From NCBI RefSeq assembly GCF_017565305.1, contig NZ_JAGEKP010000007.1, positions 62,001 to 126,000 of the forward strand: 64,000 nucleotides of DNA. The letters run 5' to 3'. The notes beneath the pieces are model-generated. The model was not told the DNA's origin, did no database searches, and was given only the letters and a program-made list of their open reading frames with translations. Below, piece by piece: positions 24,968 to 31,851 of the stretch. This DNA comes from Leifsonia sp. TF02-11. Its GTDB lineage: Bacteria > Actinomycetota > Actinomycetes > Actinomycetales > Microbacteriaceae. Every line of letters begins with the position of its first letter. Position 1 is the first letter of the stretch. A program made the translations under genes and the position numbers.

Positions 24968-25644
24968 CCCGGCCGTCGTTCACCGCGCAGCGCGAACAGC
25001 TGAGCAGAGGCCACTTCATCCGGGTGGTCAACTACCACTCCACGCCGCGCGTCGCGCGCGACGAGCTCGCCAGGGAGCTCGCGGGATTCGCCCGCGACTA
25101 CGCCACCGTGACCCTGGACGACCTCGACCGCTTCTTCGAGACGGGGGAGTGGCACAAGGACAAGCCGGGCCTGATCCCGGTGTTCTACGAGGGGTACCGC
25201 AACTCGGCGACGGTCGCCGCCCCGCTCTGCGACGAACTCGGGATCACCGGCTGGTTCCCGATCGCGACCTCCTTCGTCGACTGCGATGTCGAGCACCAGG
25301 AGGCCTTCGCACGCGCGCACTGGATCTCGCTGGTCGAGGAGGACGCCCAGGGCGGTCGCATCGCGATGGACTGGGACGAAGTGGCCGAGCTGAGCCGCCG
25401 CCATGTCGTGTTCCCGCACACCGCGCACCACGAGGGATTCGACACCGTGCTCTCGGACGAGGACATCGTGCGCGAGGTCGTCGACTCCAAGCGGCAGCTG
25501 GAGGCCGTGACCGGGCAGGAGGCGCCCGCCTTCGTCTGGCTGCACGGCTCCTCGTACGGACAGAGCCCGCGGCACGATGCCGCCGTGAAGGCCGCCGGGT
25601 ACCGGTATCAGTTCGCCAACACGATGATCCACCGGGTGAACTGA
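24964..25644 (+). CDS. polysaccharide deacetylase (NodB)-fold protein with degenerate motif 1
   Basis: A 226-aa protein with the layout of the NodB homology fold: strand VVNYHS near residue 23, IPVFYEGYRNSATVAAPLCD at residues 71-90 where canonical enzymes have FDDG, GITGWFPIATSFV, and HTAHHEGF at residues 152-159 matching the zinc motif H(S/T)xxH. The catalytic Asp pair of motif 1 is replaced by Tyr-Glu (residues 75-76), although both His ligands are present. No signal peptide is seen, so it is cytoplasmic, unlike cell-wall deacetylases. It may act on a small sugar derivative or have lost deacetylase activity. It is the last gene before a strong hairpin terminator. Confidence 0.65.
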   Translation: MTRPSFTAQREQLSRGHFIRVVNYHSTPRVARDELARELAGFARDYATVTLDDLDRFFETGEWHKDKPGLIPVFYEGYRNSATVAAPLCDELGITGWFPIATSFVDCDVEHQEAFARAHWISLVEEDAQGGRIAMDWDEVAELSRRHVVFPHTAHHEGFDTVLSDEDIVREVVDSKRQLEAVTGQEAPAFVWLHGSSYGQSPRHDAAVKAAGYRYQFANTMIHRVN

Positions 25645-25651
25645 CACTCGA

Positions 25652-25696
25652 CACCGGTAGAGGCCGCTGGATCCGATGGTCCGGCGGCCTCCGGTG
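25652..25696. terminator. bidirectional hairpin terminator between convergent genes
   Basis: CACCG (25652-25656) pairs with CGGTG (25692-25696), GAGGCCGC (25660-25667) with GCGGCCTC (25684-25691), and GGA with TCC around an 8-nt loop. It starts 8 bp after the NodB-like stop and ends 10 bp before the end of the convergent gene, so it can serve both. No U-tract follows, as is common in actinobacteria. Confidence 0.65.
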
Positions 25697-25705
25697 GCCC
25701 TGGCC

Positions 25706-26401
25706 TCAGTGCACGGGAGCGCCGACCCCGAGGTGGCGCAGGGCGCCCTCCCGGTCGCGCCAGGTCAACTCGATGGTTCCGCCGGCACGGTCAGAGCGGG
25801 AGGCCCGTGCGGACCCCGGCACGATGTCCCCCTCGGAGACACCCTTCGCCACGAGAAGGGCGGCGGCCTGCGTGCCGGCGTCGAGGTCCGGGCCGTTGTC
25901 GGCAGCGGTCCACACGCGGTCGGGATAGCCCTCGGATCCGGAGGCGATAACCCGCACTCCCTCTTCGCCGTCCATCGTCACTGTGAGCCGGCCAGCGGCG
26001 TGCACCGCCTCGAAGCGCTCGACACCGTCGGCGACGTGCCCGGCGCGGCACTGGAACCCGGGACCGGGCGACCAGTACCAGCTCTCCAGCACCCCGTCCG
26101 CGCGCAGCGCGAGCACCTCCAGGTGGTCCGGCCCGAGCGTCGACTGCAGGATCTGCGCCTGGCGGTAGCCGGCGCCCCGCGCGAACGCTAGGCCGGCGCT
26201 CCACGTGCCGGGCGGGACCTCCGGCGTCTCCAGCGGATCGGTCGCGAGGTCGGAGTTGAACCAGAAGACCCAGAGGCCGTCCCGCGCGTCGCAGGTGACG
26301 AGCTCGAGGTTTCCGCGGGCGCCGTAGACACCCTGGGCGAGGGACGCGGGGCCGGTCGTGGACCGTTCGCGCCCGACCGTCGTAATCGTTTCTGAAAGCA
26401 T
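25706..26401 (-). CDS. hypothetical beta-rich, lectin-like protein
   Basis: A 231-aa cytoplasmic protein (no signal peptide) with beta-repeat segments: GNLELVTCDARDGLWVFWFN, GPDHLEVLALRADGVLESWY, and GTIELTWRDREGALRHLGVG. The recurring polar-hydrophobic-Trp pattern resembles beta-propeller lectin-type blades, but no family was recognised. Translation probably starts at the ATG at 26401 (MLSETITTV); an in-frame ATG at 26419 would place the first codons inside the shared operator. Neither has a Shine-Dalgarno, so a leaderless or short-leader mRNA is possible. It is divergent from the FAH gene and thus probably under the same DeoR control. Confidence 0.55.
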   Translation of the reverse strand: MLSETITTVGRERSTTGPASLAQGVYGARGNLELVTCDARDGLWVFWFNSDLATDPLETPEVPPGTWSAGLAFARGAGYRQAQILQSTLGPDHLEVLALRADGVLESWYWSPGPGFQCRAGHVADGVERFEAVHAAGRLTVTMDGEEGVRVIASGSEGYPDRVWTAADNGPDLDAGTQAAALLVAKGVSEGDIVPGSARASRSDRAGGTIELTWRDREGALRHLGVGAPVH

Positions 26402-26425
26402 CTGCTTATTCTTGCTCATTTCTGA
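26387..26425. promoter_or_regulatory. probable DeoR operator between the lectin-like and FAH genes
   Basis: On the minus strand TCAGAAATGAGCA (26425-26413) is identical to the element at 18707-18719. TAAGCAGAT follows 10 bp on (26408-26400), and TCAGAAACG ends the array at 26387. Half-sites one helical turn apart on an AT-rich island fit a DeoR regulator. Confidence 0.6.
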
Positions 26426-26441
26426 CTGTTTGTGACAGTAT
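26412..26441 (+). promoter_or_regulatory. promoter of the FAH-GH4-dehydratase operon
   Basis: TTGCTC (26412-26417) and CAGTAT (26436-26441), spacer 18 bp, lie about 30 bp upstream of the FAH start. The -35 box overlaps the proposed operator, which would allow repression. Confidence 0.4.
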
Positions 26442-26470
26442 GGACGAGCATCCAGCCCCGAAGGAGAGAT

Positions 26471-27295
26471 ATGAGAATCGCACGAGCCCGCATCCAGGGA
26501 ACGGCCCGCACCGTCGTCGAGCAGGACGGCGTCGCCCGTGTCGCTCCCGAGGGCGTCGGAGTGCTGGACGCGATCGAGCGCGGCGCCTCCGCCGACTGGC
26601 CGACCGTCGACCGGGAGGGCCTCGACCTCGCGGCTCCCGTCGACCGCCCAGGCAAGATGATCGCCGTCGGCCTCAACTACGCCGACCACACCAGCGAGAC
26701 CGGCTTCACCCAGCCGGAGCGCCCGCTGACGTTCGCGAAGTACACCACGTCGATCACCGGCCCGTACGACGACATCGTGGTTCCCGCCCACCTCACGGAG
26801 CAGGTCGACTACGAGGCGGAGCTCACGCTCCTCATCGGCCGCCGCTGCGGCGGTGCGACCCCCGCGACGATCGACGACGTCGCCGGCTACACCGTCGCCA
26901 ACGACGTCTCGGCCCGCGACGTGCAGTTCGCCGACGTGCAGTGGAGCCGTGGCAAGTCGTTCGACAGCTTCACGCCGCTCGGCCCATGGCTGGTCACGCC
27001 CGACGAGTTCGGCGCACAGGCCGGTCACCGCATCCACACCTCCGTCAACGGCGAGGTGCTGCAGGACGACGACACCGGCGGGATGATCTTCGACATCCCG
27101 GCCATCCTCGCGTTCGTCTCCGACGGCGTGACCCTGGAGCCCGGCGACCTCATCCTCACCGGCACCCCGGCCGGCGCTGGCGCGTTCCGCGTCCCCGCGC
27201 GTTACCTTCAGGACGGCGACCTGGTCGTCTGCGGCGTCGAGGGAATCGGCGAGCTGCGCAACCGCGTCGTTCGCCGGGCGACCGCGGCGGCCTGA
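26471..27295 (+). CDS. fumarylacetoacetate hydrolase-family protein
   Basis: A 274-aa FAH-superfamily enzyme. It has GKMIAVGLNYADHTSETG in the central domain, the acidic metal ligands in YEAELTLLIG and ANDVSARDVQ, the Lys in GKSFDSFTPLGPW, and a GTPAGAGAF loop. Family members hydrolyse or decarboxylate 2,4-diketo acids and related beta-diketones. In sugar-acid pathways such enzymes split 2,4-diketo-3-deoxy acids, which would fit the downstream dehydratase. AAGGAGA lies 6 nt before the ATG. It begins the second rightward operon. Confidence 0.9.
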   Translation: MRIARARIQGTARTVVEQDGVARVAPEGVGVLDAIERGASADWPTVDREGLDLAAPVDRPGKMIAVGLNYADHTSETGFTQPERPLTFAKYTTSITGPYDDIVVPAHLTEQVDYEAELTLLIGRRCGGATPATIDDVAGYTVANDVSARDVQFADVQWSRGKSFDSFTPLGPWLVTPDEFGAQAGHRIHTSVNGEVLQDDDTGGMIFDIPAILAFVSDGVTLEPGDLILTGTPAGAGAFRVPARYLQDGDLVVCGVEGIGELRNRVVRRATAAA

Positions 27296-27331
27296 GCCGG
27301 CGGAACGACAGAGCGCGAAGAGGAGAACAGT

Positions 27332-28699
27332 ATGACCAGCACCGACCGCGTCCTCGTCCTCATCGGGGCCGGGTCCGCCGTCTTCACCCGCGGGCTGCTC
27401 GCCGACCTGATCGGTGCGGACGACCTCGGCTCCTGGGAGATCCGCCTCGTCGACGTCGACCCGGTCGCGCTCGACGTGGCGACCCGCCTCGCGCAGGCCA
27501 TGGTCGAGGCGCGCGGCGTCGGCGAGACCATCCGCGTGACCAGAAGCACCGACCGCCGTGCGGTACTCGCCGGGGCCGACTTCGTGGTCACTTGCGTCGG
27601 AGTCGGCGGACGGCCGGCGTGGCAGCGCGACCACGAGATCGTCCAGCGCCACGGCATCCACCAGCCGGTCGGCGACTCGATCATGCCGGGAGGCATCTCC
27701 CGCCTCCTGCGCACGACACCCGTTCTCGTCGAGATCGCGCGCGACATCGCCGAGCTCGCGCCGGAGGCGTTCTTCTTCAACTACTCGAACCCGATGACCG
27801 CGAACGTGCAGGCCATCCATCAGGAGACCGGGCTCGACGTGGTCGGCCTCTGTCACGGGATGCACCACATCCAGCGCGAGCTGGCACAGCTGATCGACGT
27901 GCCCTTCGAGCGCACCTCGACCCTGTACGCGGGCATCAACCACCTCACGTTCATCTACGACTTCCGGCTCGACGGGCGGGACGCGTGGCCGCTCATCCGC
28001 GAGCGCGTCGACCGCGAGCTGGGCGAGGCGCCGGACCCCGCCGACATCGGGAACATCTTCTACGACACCCCGACTGCCTGGCACAACCCGTTCGCCTGGG
28101 AGCTGTTCCGGCGCTACGGCGCGTTCGCCGCCGCGGGCGACCGGCACGTCGTGGAGTTCTTCCCCGAGCGGTTCGCGGGCGGCGACTACTACGGCAAGAA
28201 GCTCGGCGTCGACGCGTTCTCGCTGCCCGAGATCCTGGAGTGGGGCGAGGACCGGTATCAGGGCATGAAGCGCCAGGCTCTCGGCCAGGAGCCGCTCGAC
28301 CGGAGCATCTTCGAGCGCAGCGGCGGCGAGCAGGAGCAGCTGATCGCGATCATCCGCTCGATCACATTCGACTCGCGCGCGATGTTCAGCTGCAACGTCG
28401 TCAACCGCGGGCTCGTCCCCGGGCTGCCCGACTGGTCCGCCGTGGAGATCCCCGGCGTCGCGACCGCGCGCGGCATCCGGCCGATCGAGGTCCCCGACCT
28501 CGGCAAGCCGCTGACCGCGATCCTCGCCCGCCGGCTCAGCTCCGTCGACATCGCCGTCGAGGCCGCCCTGACCGGAGACCGCGACCTCGTCGTCGAGGCG
28601 ATGATCGCCGACGGCGCCGTCGTCGACGTCGACCGCGCGGCAGCGCTCACCGACGACCTCCTCGCCGAGCAGGCGCGGTTCCTCCCGAGGTTCGCATGA
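27332..28699 (+). CDS. glycoside hydrolase family 4 (NAD/Mn-dependent alpha-galactosidase/glucosidase type)
   Basis: A 455-aa GH4 enzyme. An N-terminal Rossmann fold opens with VLVLIGAGSAVFTRGLLADL; the family metal site appears as NYSNPMTANVQ near residue 150 and CHG near residue 174, followed by GINHLTF near residue 205. GH4 enzymes cleave glycosides by an NAD-mediated oxidation-elimination mechanism and are cytoplasmic. The substrate class depends on the motif CHG versus CHS/CHE and cannot be fixed here; an alpha-galactoside or alpha-glucuronide is possible. GAGGAG precedes the ATG, and its stop overlaps the dehydratase start. Confidence 0.87.
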   Translation: MTSTDRVLVLIGAGSAVFTRGLLADLIGADDLGSWEIRLVDVDPVALDVATRLAQAMVEARGVGETIRVTRSTDRRAVLAGADFVVTCVGVGGRPAWQRDHEIVQRHGIHQPVGDSIMPGGISRLLRTTPVLVEIARDIAELAPEAFFFNYSNPMTANVQAIHQETGLDVVGLCHGMHHIQRELAQLIDVPFERTSTLYAGINHLTFIYDFRLDGRDAWPLIRERVDRELGEAPDPADIGNIFYDTPTAWHNPFAWELFRRYGAFAAAGDRHVVEFFPERFAGGDYYGKKLGVDAFSLPEILEWGEDRYQGMKRQALGQEPLDRSIFERSGGEQEQLIAIIRSITFDSRAMFSCNVVNRGLVPGLPDWSAVEIPGVATARGIRPIEVPDLGKPLTAILARRLSSVDIAVEAALTGDRDLVVEAMIADGAVVDVDRAAALTDDLLAEQARFLPRFA

Positions 28700-30468
28700 G
28701 CGCCCGCAACCTCGGCAAGGAGGAGCGCGAGGCCGAGGCGCGCGCAGGGGGGGCACCGCTGCGCAGCCAGGCCTGGTTCGGCGCCGAGGGCAAGACCGGG
28801 TTCATGCACCGCTCGTGGATGCGGAGCGAGGGACTCCCCGACGACACGTTCCGCGGCCGGCCGGTGATCGGGATCGCGAACTCGTGGAGCGAGCTCACCA
28901 GCTGCAACATCCACCTGCGCGCGCTCGCCGACCACGTCAAGCGCGGCATCTGGCAGGCGGGCGGCGTGCCCTTCGAGTTCCCGACGACCTCGGCGGGGGA
29001 ACCACTCGTGCGGCCTACGGCGATGCTGCTGCGCAACCTCATCGCGATGGACCTCGAGGAGACGCTGCGCGCCAACCCGCTCGACGGCGTCGTGCTCCTG
29101 GCGGGCTGTGACAAGACCACCCCTGCCTACCTGATGGGCGCCGCCTCGGTCGACCTCCCCACACTGCTGATGACCGGCGGCCCCATGCTGAACGGCAAGT
29201 ACCGCGGCCAGGACATCGGTTCCGGCACCTCGGTGTGGCGGTTCACCGAGGCGTACCGGGCCGGCACCATCTCGGCGGAGGAAGTCGCGGAGGCCGAAGG
29301 CTGCATGGCGCGCAGCCAGGGCCACTGCATGACGATGGGAACGGCGTCGACGCTCGCGTGCGTCTCGGAGTACATGGGGATGCAGCTGCCGGGCACCGCC
29401 GCGCTGCCCGCCAACGACTCCCGTCGCGCGACGGCAGCGCATCTGGCGGGCCGGCGCATCGTCGAGATGGTCGAGGAGGATCTGCGCCCCTCGCGCATCC
29501 TCACGCGCGAGGCGTTCGAGAACGGCGTGCGCGCGAACGCGGCGCTCGGCGGTTCGACCAACGCGGTGATCCACCTCCTCGCGCTTGCGCGCCGGGTCGG
29601 CGTCGAGCTGACGCTGGACGACTTCGACACGCTCGTCCGCGATGTCCCGGTGATCGCCGACCTGATGCCGAGCGGCCGGTTCCTGATGGAGGACTTCGAG
29701 TACGGCGGCGGCACGGCGGGCTTCGCCGAGACCCTCGGCGACCTGCTGCACCGCGACACCCTGACCGTGACCGGAGCGACCCTCGGCGAGAACTACGCCG
29801 GCGCGCAGGTCTACGACCGCGAGGTCATCCGCCCGCTCGACAACCCCGTCAAGCCGGCGGGCTCGGGCATCGCCGTGCTGAAGGGCAACCTCGCCCCTCG
29901 CGGTGCGGTCATCAAGCAGTCGGCGGCCTCACCGTCGCTCATGGTGCACCGGGGCAGGGCGCTGGTCTGGGACTCGCTGCCCGAGTACCTGCGCGACGCC
30001 GACGACCCCGACCTCGACGTGACGCCCGACGACATCCTCGTCGTGCGGAACGTCGGCCCGAAGGGCTACCCGGGGATGCCGGAGGTCGGCAACCTCCCGC
30101 TGCCGCGCAGCATCCTCGAGTCGGGGGTCGAGGACATGGTGCGCATCTCTGATGCCCGGATGAGCGGCACGTCGTACGGCACTGTCGTCCTCCATGTCGT
30201 CCCGGAGGCGGCCGCCGGCGGTCCGCTCGCGCTCGTGCGCACCGGCGACATCATCAGCCTGGACGTGCCCGCCCGTTCGCTGGCCGTCGAGGTTGACGAC
30301 GCCGAGCTCGAGCGGCGGCGGGGCGAATGGACCGAACCGCAGGTGCCGGGCAGCGACCGCGGCTGGGTGCGCCTGTACCGTGAGCATGTGACCCAGGCCG
30401 ACGAGGGGCTCGACCTCGACTTCCTCCAGGGCGCCAGCGGCGCCGCCGTCGCCCCGCAGGCGTTCTGA
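28696..30468 (+). CDS. IlvD/EDD-type sugar-acid dehydratase
   Basis: A 590-aa iron-sulfur dehydratase. Cys70 (SWSELTSCNIHL), Cys138 (GCDKTTPAYLM) and Cys211 (GHCMTMGTAST) have spacings of 68 and 73 residues, as I recall for the [2Fe-2S] pentonate dehydratases such as L-arabinonate dehydratase. Further landmarks are GGSTNAVIHLLALA and a late SDARMSGTSYGTVVLH segment with the catalytic Ser. The family converts an aldonic acid to its 2-keto-3-deoxy acid. In this operon the product would be handed to a dehydrogenase and the FAH-type hydrolase. The ATG overlaps the GH4 stop by 4 bp. Confidence 0.9.
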   Translation: MSARNLGKEEREAEARAGGAPLRSQAWFGAEGKTGFMHRSWMRSEGLPDDTFRGRPVIGIANSWSELTSCNIHLRALADHVKRGIWQAGGVPFEFPTTSAGEPLVRPTAMLLRNLIAMDLEETLRANPLDGVVLLAGCDKTTPAYLMGAASVDLPTLLMTGGPMLNGKYRGQDIGSGTSVWRFTEAYRAGTISAEEVAEAEGCMARSQGHCMTMGTASTLACVSEYMGMQLPGTAALPANDSRRATAAHLAGRRIVEMVEEDLRPSRILTREAFENGVRANAALGGSTNAVIHLLALARRVGVELTLDDFDTLVRDVPVIADLMPSGRFLMEDFEYGGGTAGFAETLGDLLHRDTLTVTGATLGENYAGAQVYDREVIRPLDNPVKPAGSGIAVLKGNLAPRGAVIKQSAASPSLMVHRGRALVWDSLPEYLRDADDPDLDVTPDDILVVRNVGPKGYPGMPEVGNLPLPRSILESGVEDMVRISDARMSGTSYGTVVLHVVPEAAAGGPLALVRTGDIISLDVPARSLAVEVDDAELERRRGEWTEPQVPGSDRGWVRLYREHVTQADEGLDLDFLQGASGAAVAPQAF

Positions 30469-30471
30469 CCG

Positions 30472-30948
30472 ATGGGTCGGCGAACGCTCGTCATCGGCGC
30501 CTCTGGCATCCTTGCGCCGCTCGCGGCCGCGCTCGCGGCAGCGGGAGACGAAGTCACCGGCGTCGCCCGCACCCGGAGCGCCCCGCCCGGCGTCGCCACG
30601 GTACTGGTCGACGCCGGGTCGCCCGACGCGCTGCGGTCGGCGCTGGGCGGAGGCGACTGGGAGTGCGCGGTTGTCTATGCGCCTGCGGTGTCCGCGGATT
30701 CGCTCGCAGCCGTGGCCGCTCTCGTGTCCGGCCGCACGGTGGTCGTGCGGACCTCGGCGTCGGCCGACCCCGCCCGCGGCCCGCTGCGAATCCCCGACGA
30801 CACCCTCCAGCTCGGCTGGACGTCGGCTCCGGACGGCGGGACGCGCTGGCACAGCCCGGAGGAGGTCTCGGCGGCGGCGCTGCTGGTGCTCGCGGACGGT
30901 GACGGACGGGTGCTCGGTCGCGTGCGGCCGTGGGACGAGCGGCCGTGA
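30472..30948 (+). CDS. small Rossmann-fold NAD(P)-binding protein
   Basis: A 158-aa protein starting with RTLVIGASGILAPLAAALAA, a nucleotide-binding GxSGxL motif, and AGDEVTGVARTR at the second strand. It then has CAVVYAPAVSADSLAAVAAL. It is much shorter than SDR enzymes and lacks a Tyr-x3-Lys catalytic pair, so it is either a reduced dehydrogenase or a regulator/cofactor-binding protein. It starts 3 bp after the dehydratase stop, and its TGA overlaps the GTG start of the kinase, placing it in the operon. Confidence 0.6.
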   Translation: MGRRTLVIGASGILAPLAAALAAAGDEVTGVARTRSAPPGVATVLVDAGSPDALRSALGGGDWECAVVYAPAVSADSLAAVAALVSGRTVVVRTSASADPARGPLRIPDDTLQLGWTSAPDGGTRWHSPEEVSAAALLVLADGDGRVLGRVRPWDERP

Positions 30949-31835
30949 TCCTGGTCCTCGCTCTCTCGCCGAGCCTCGATGTGACCTACGAGCTCCCGGT
31001 GCTGCGCCGCAACACCGTCAACCGGGTCGGCGCCGTGACGCGCGTGCCGGGAGGCAAGGCGCTGAATGCCGCGCGGGTCGCGGCGTCGCTCGGCGCGGAG
31101 GTGGAGGTCGTCGTGCCGCTGGGCGGCGCGTCCGGCGCCTGGATCTCGGGCGCGCTGCGTGACGAGGGGATCGCCGCGACCGTCATTCCGGTCGGCACAG
31201 AGACGCGCACCTGCGTCGCGGTGGTGGAGGACGACGGTGCGGCCAGCTCGACCGACCTGTACGAGGCCGCGGCGCCGCTCGACGTCGACGCCTGGTCGGC
31301 TCTTGCCGCGGCGGTGCTCGACACGGTGGCGAGACGCCGGCCGACGTGGCTCCTCCTCTCCGGTTCGCTGCCGGAGGGCGCCCGGCCCGCCGCGGTCGCC
31401 GAGCTGCTCGGCAGAGCGCGGTCCGCGGGCGTGCTCACCGCCGTGGACTCCTCGGGGGAGGGCCTGCGAGCGCTGGCCCCGGTCGCCGACCTGATCAAGG
31501 TCAACCGGGCGGAGGCCGCCGAGCTTCTCGACCGCGACCGCTCTCCGCAGGAGGCCGCGCGTGCGCTCGCCGGTCGCTGGGCCTGCGACGCCGTCGTCAC
31601 CGACGGTGTCCGCCCCGGTGGAGCGGTCGCCGGCGGCGTCGCCCTCCCGGTCCGGGCACCATCGCGTGCCGGGCGGTTCCCGGCGGGGAGCGGAGACGCG
31701 TTCCTCGGAGCGCTCGTGGCCGCGCTGCTCGCCGGCGGGGATGCGGCCGTGGCACTGGCCGCGGCCGCAGCCGCAGCGGAGGCGAACGCACGCGTGCCGG
31801 GCGCAGGGGTGCTCGACCCGCTCCCCGCCGGCTGA
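30945..31835 (+). CDS. 1-phosphofructokinase-family hexose/ketose kinase
   Basis: A 296-aa PfkB-superfamily kinase closest in layout to FruK/LacC-type enzymes: VLALSPSLDVTYELP at the start, RVPGGKALNAARVAASLGAEV (the PGGK motif), LLSGSLPEGA, LIKVNRAEAAELL, and FPAGSGDAFLGAL with the catalytic Asp in GSGD. It would phosphorylate a sugar or ketose phosphate to the bisphosphate cleaved by the class II aldolase of this locus. The GTG overlaps the previous stop (GTGA). It is the last gene of the operon. Confidence 0.85.
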   Translation: MILVLALSPSLDVTYELPVLRRNTVNRVGAVTRVPGGKALNAARVAASLGAEVEVVVPLGGASGAWISGALRDEGIAATVIPVGTETRTCVAVVEDDGAASSTDLYEAAAPLDVDAWSALAAAVLDTVARRRPTWLLLSGSLPEGARPAAVAELLGRARSAGVLTAVDSSGEGLRALAPVADLIKVNRAEAAELLDRDRSPQEAARALAGRWACDAVVTDGVRPGGAVAGGVALPVRAPSRAGRFPAGSGDAFLGALVAALLAGGDAAVALAAAAAAAEANARVPGAGVLDPLPAG

Positions 31836-31851
31836 GCAGAACGGTCGATGG

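Noticed and set aside
25706-28756. A 1016-codon minus-strand open frame
   Set aside because: The upstream part is the antisense of the FAH and GH4 genes. The real protein begins near 26401 or 26419.
26440-30468. A single very long open frame (about 1340 codons) covering several genes
   Set aside because: The first two thirds are Arg/Pro-rich translation of the FAH and GH4 genes in a wrong frame. Only the last 590 codons encode a protein, the dehydratase, with its own ATG overlapping the GH4 stop.
17748-31835. Assignment of the catabolic locus to fructoselysine (frl) utilisation
   Set aside because: SIS isomerase, kinase and ABC genes resemble the frl gene set, but the SIS protein looks closer to GlmS/AgaS than to FrlB, and the dehydratase/FAH/GH4 genes do not fit. 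It remains a possibility but is not supported.
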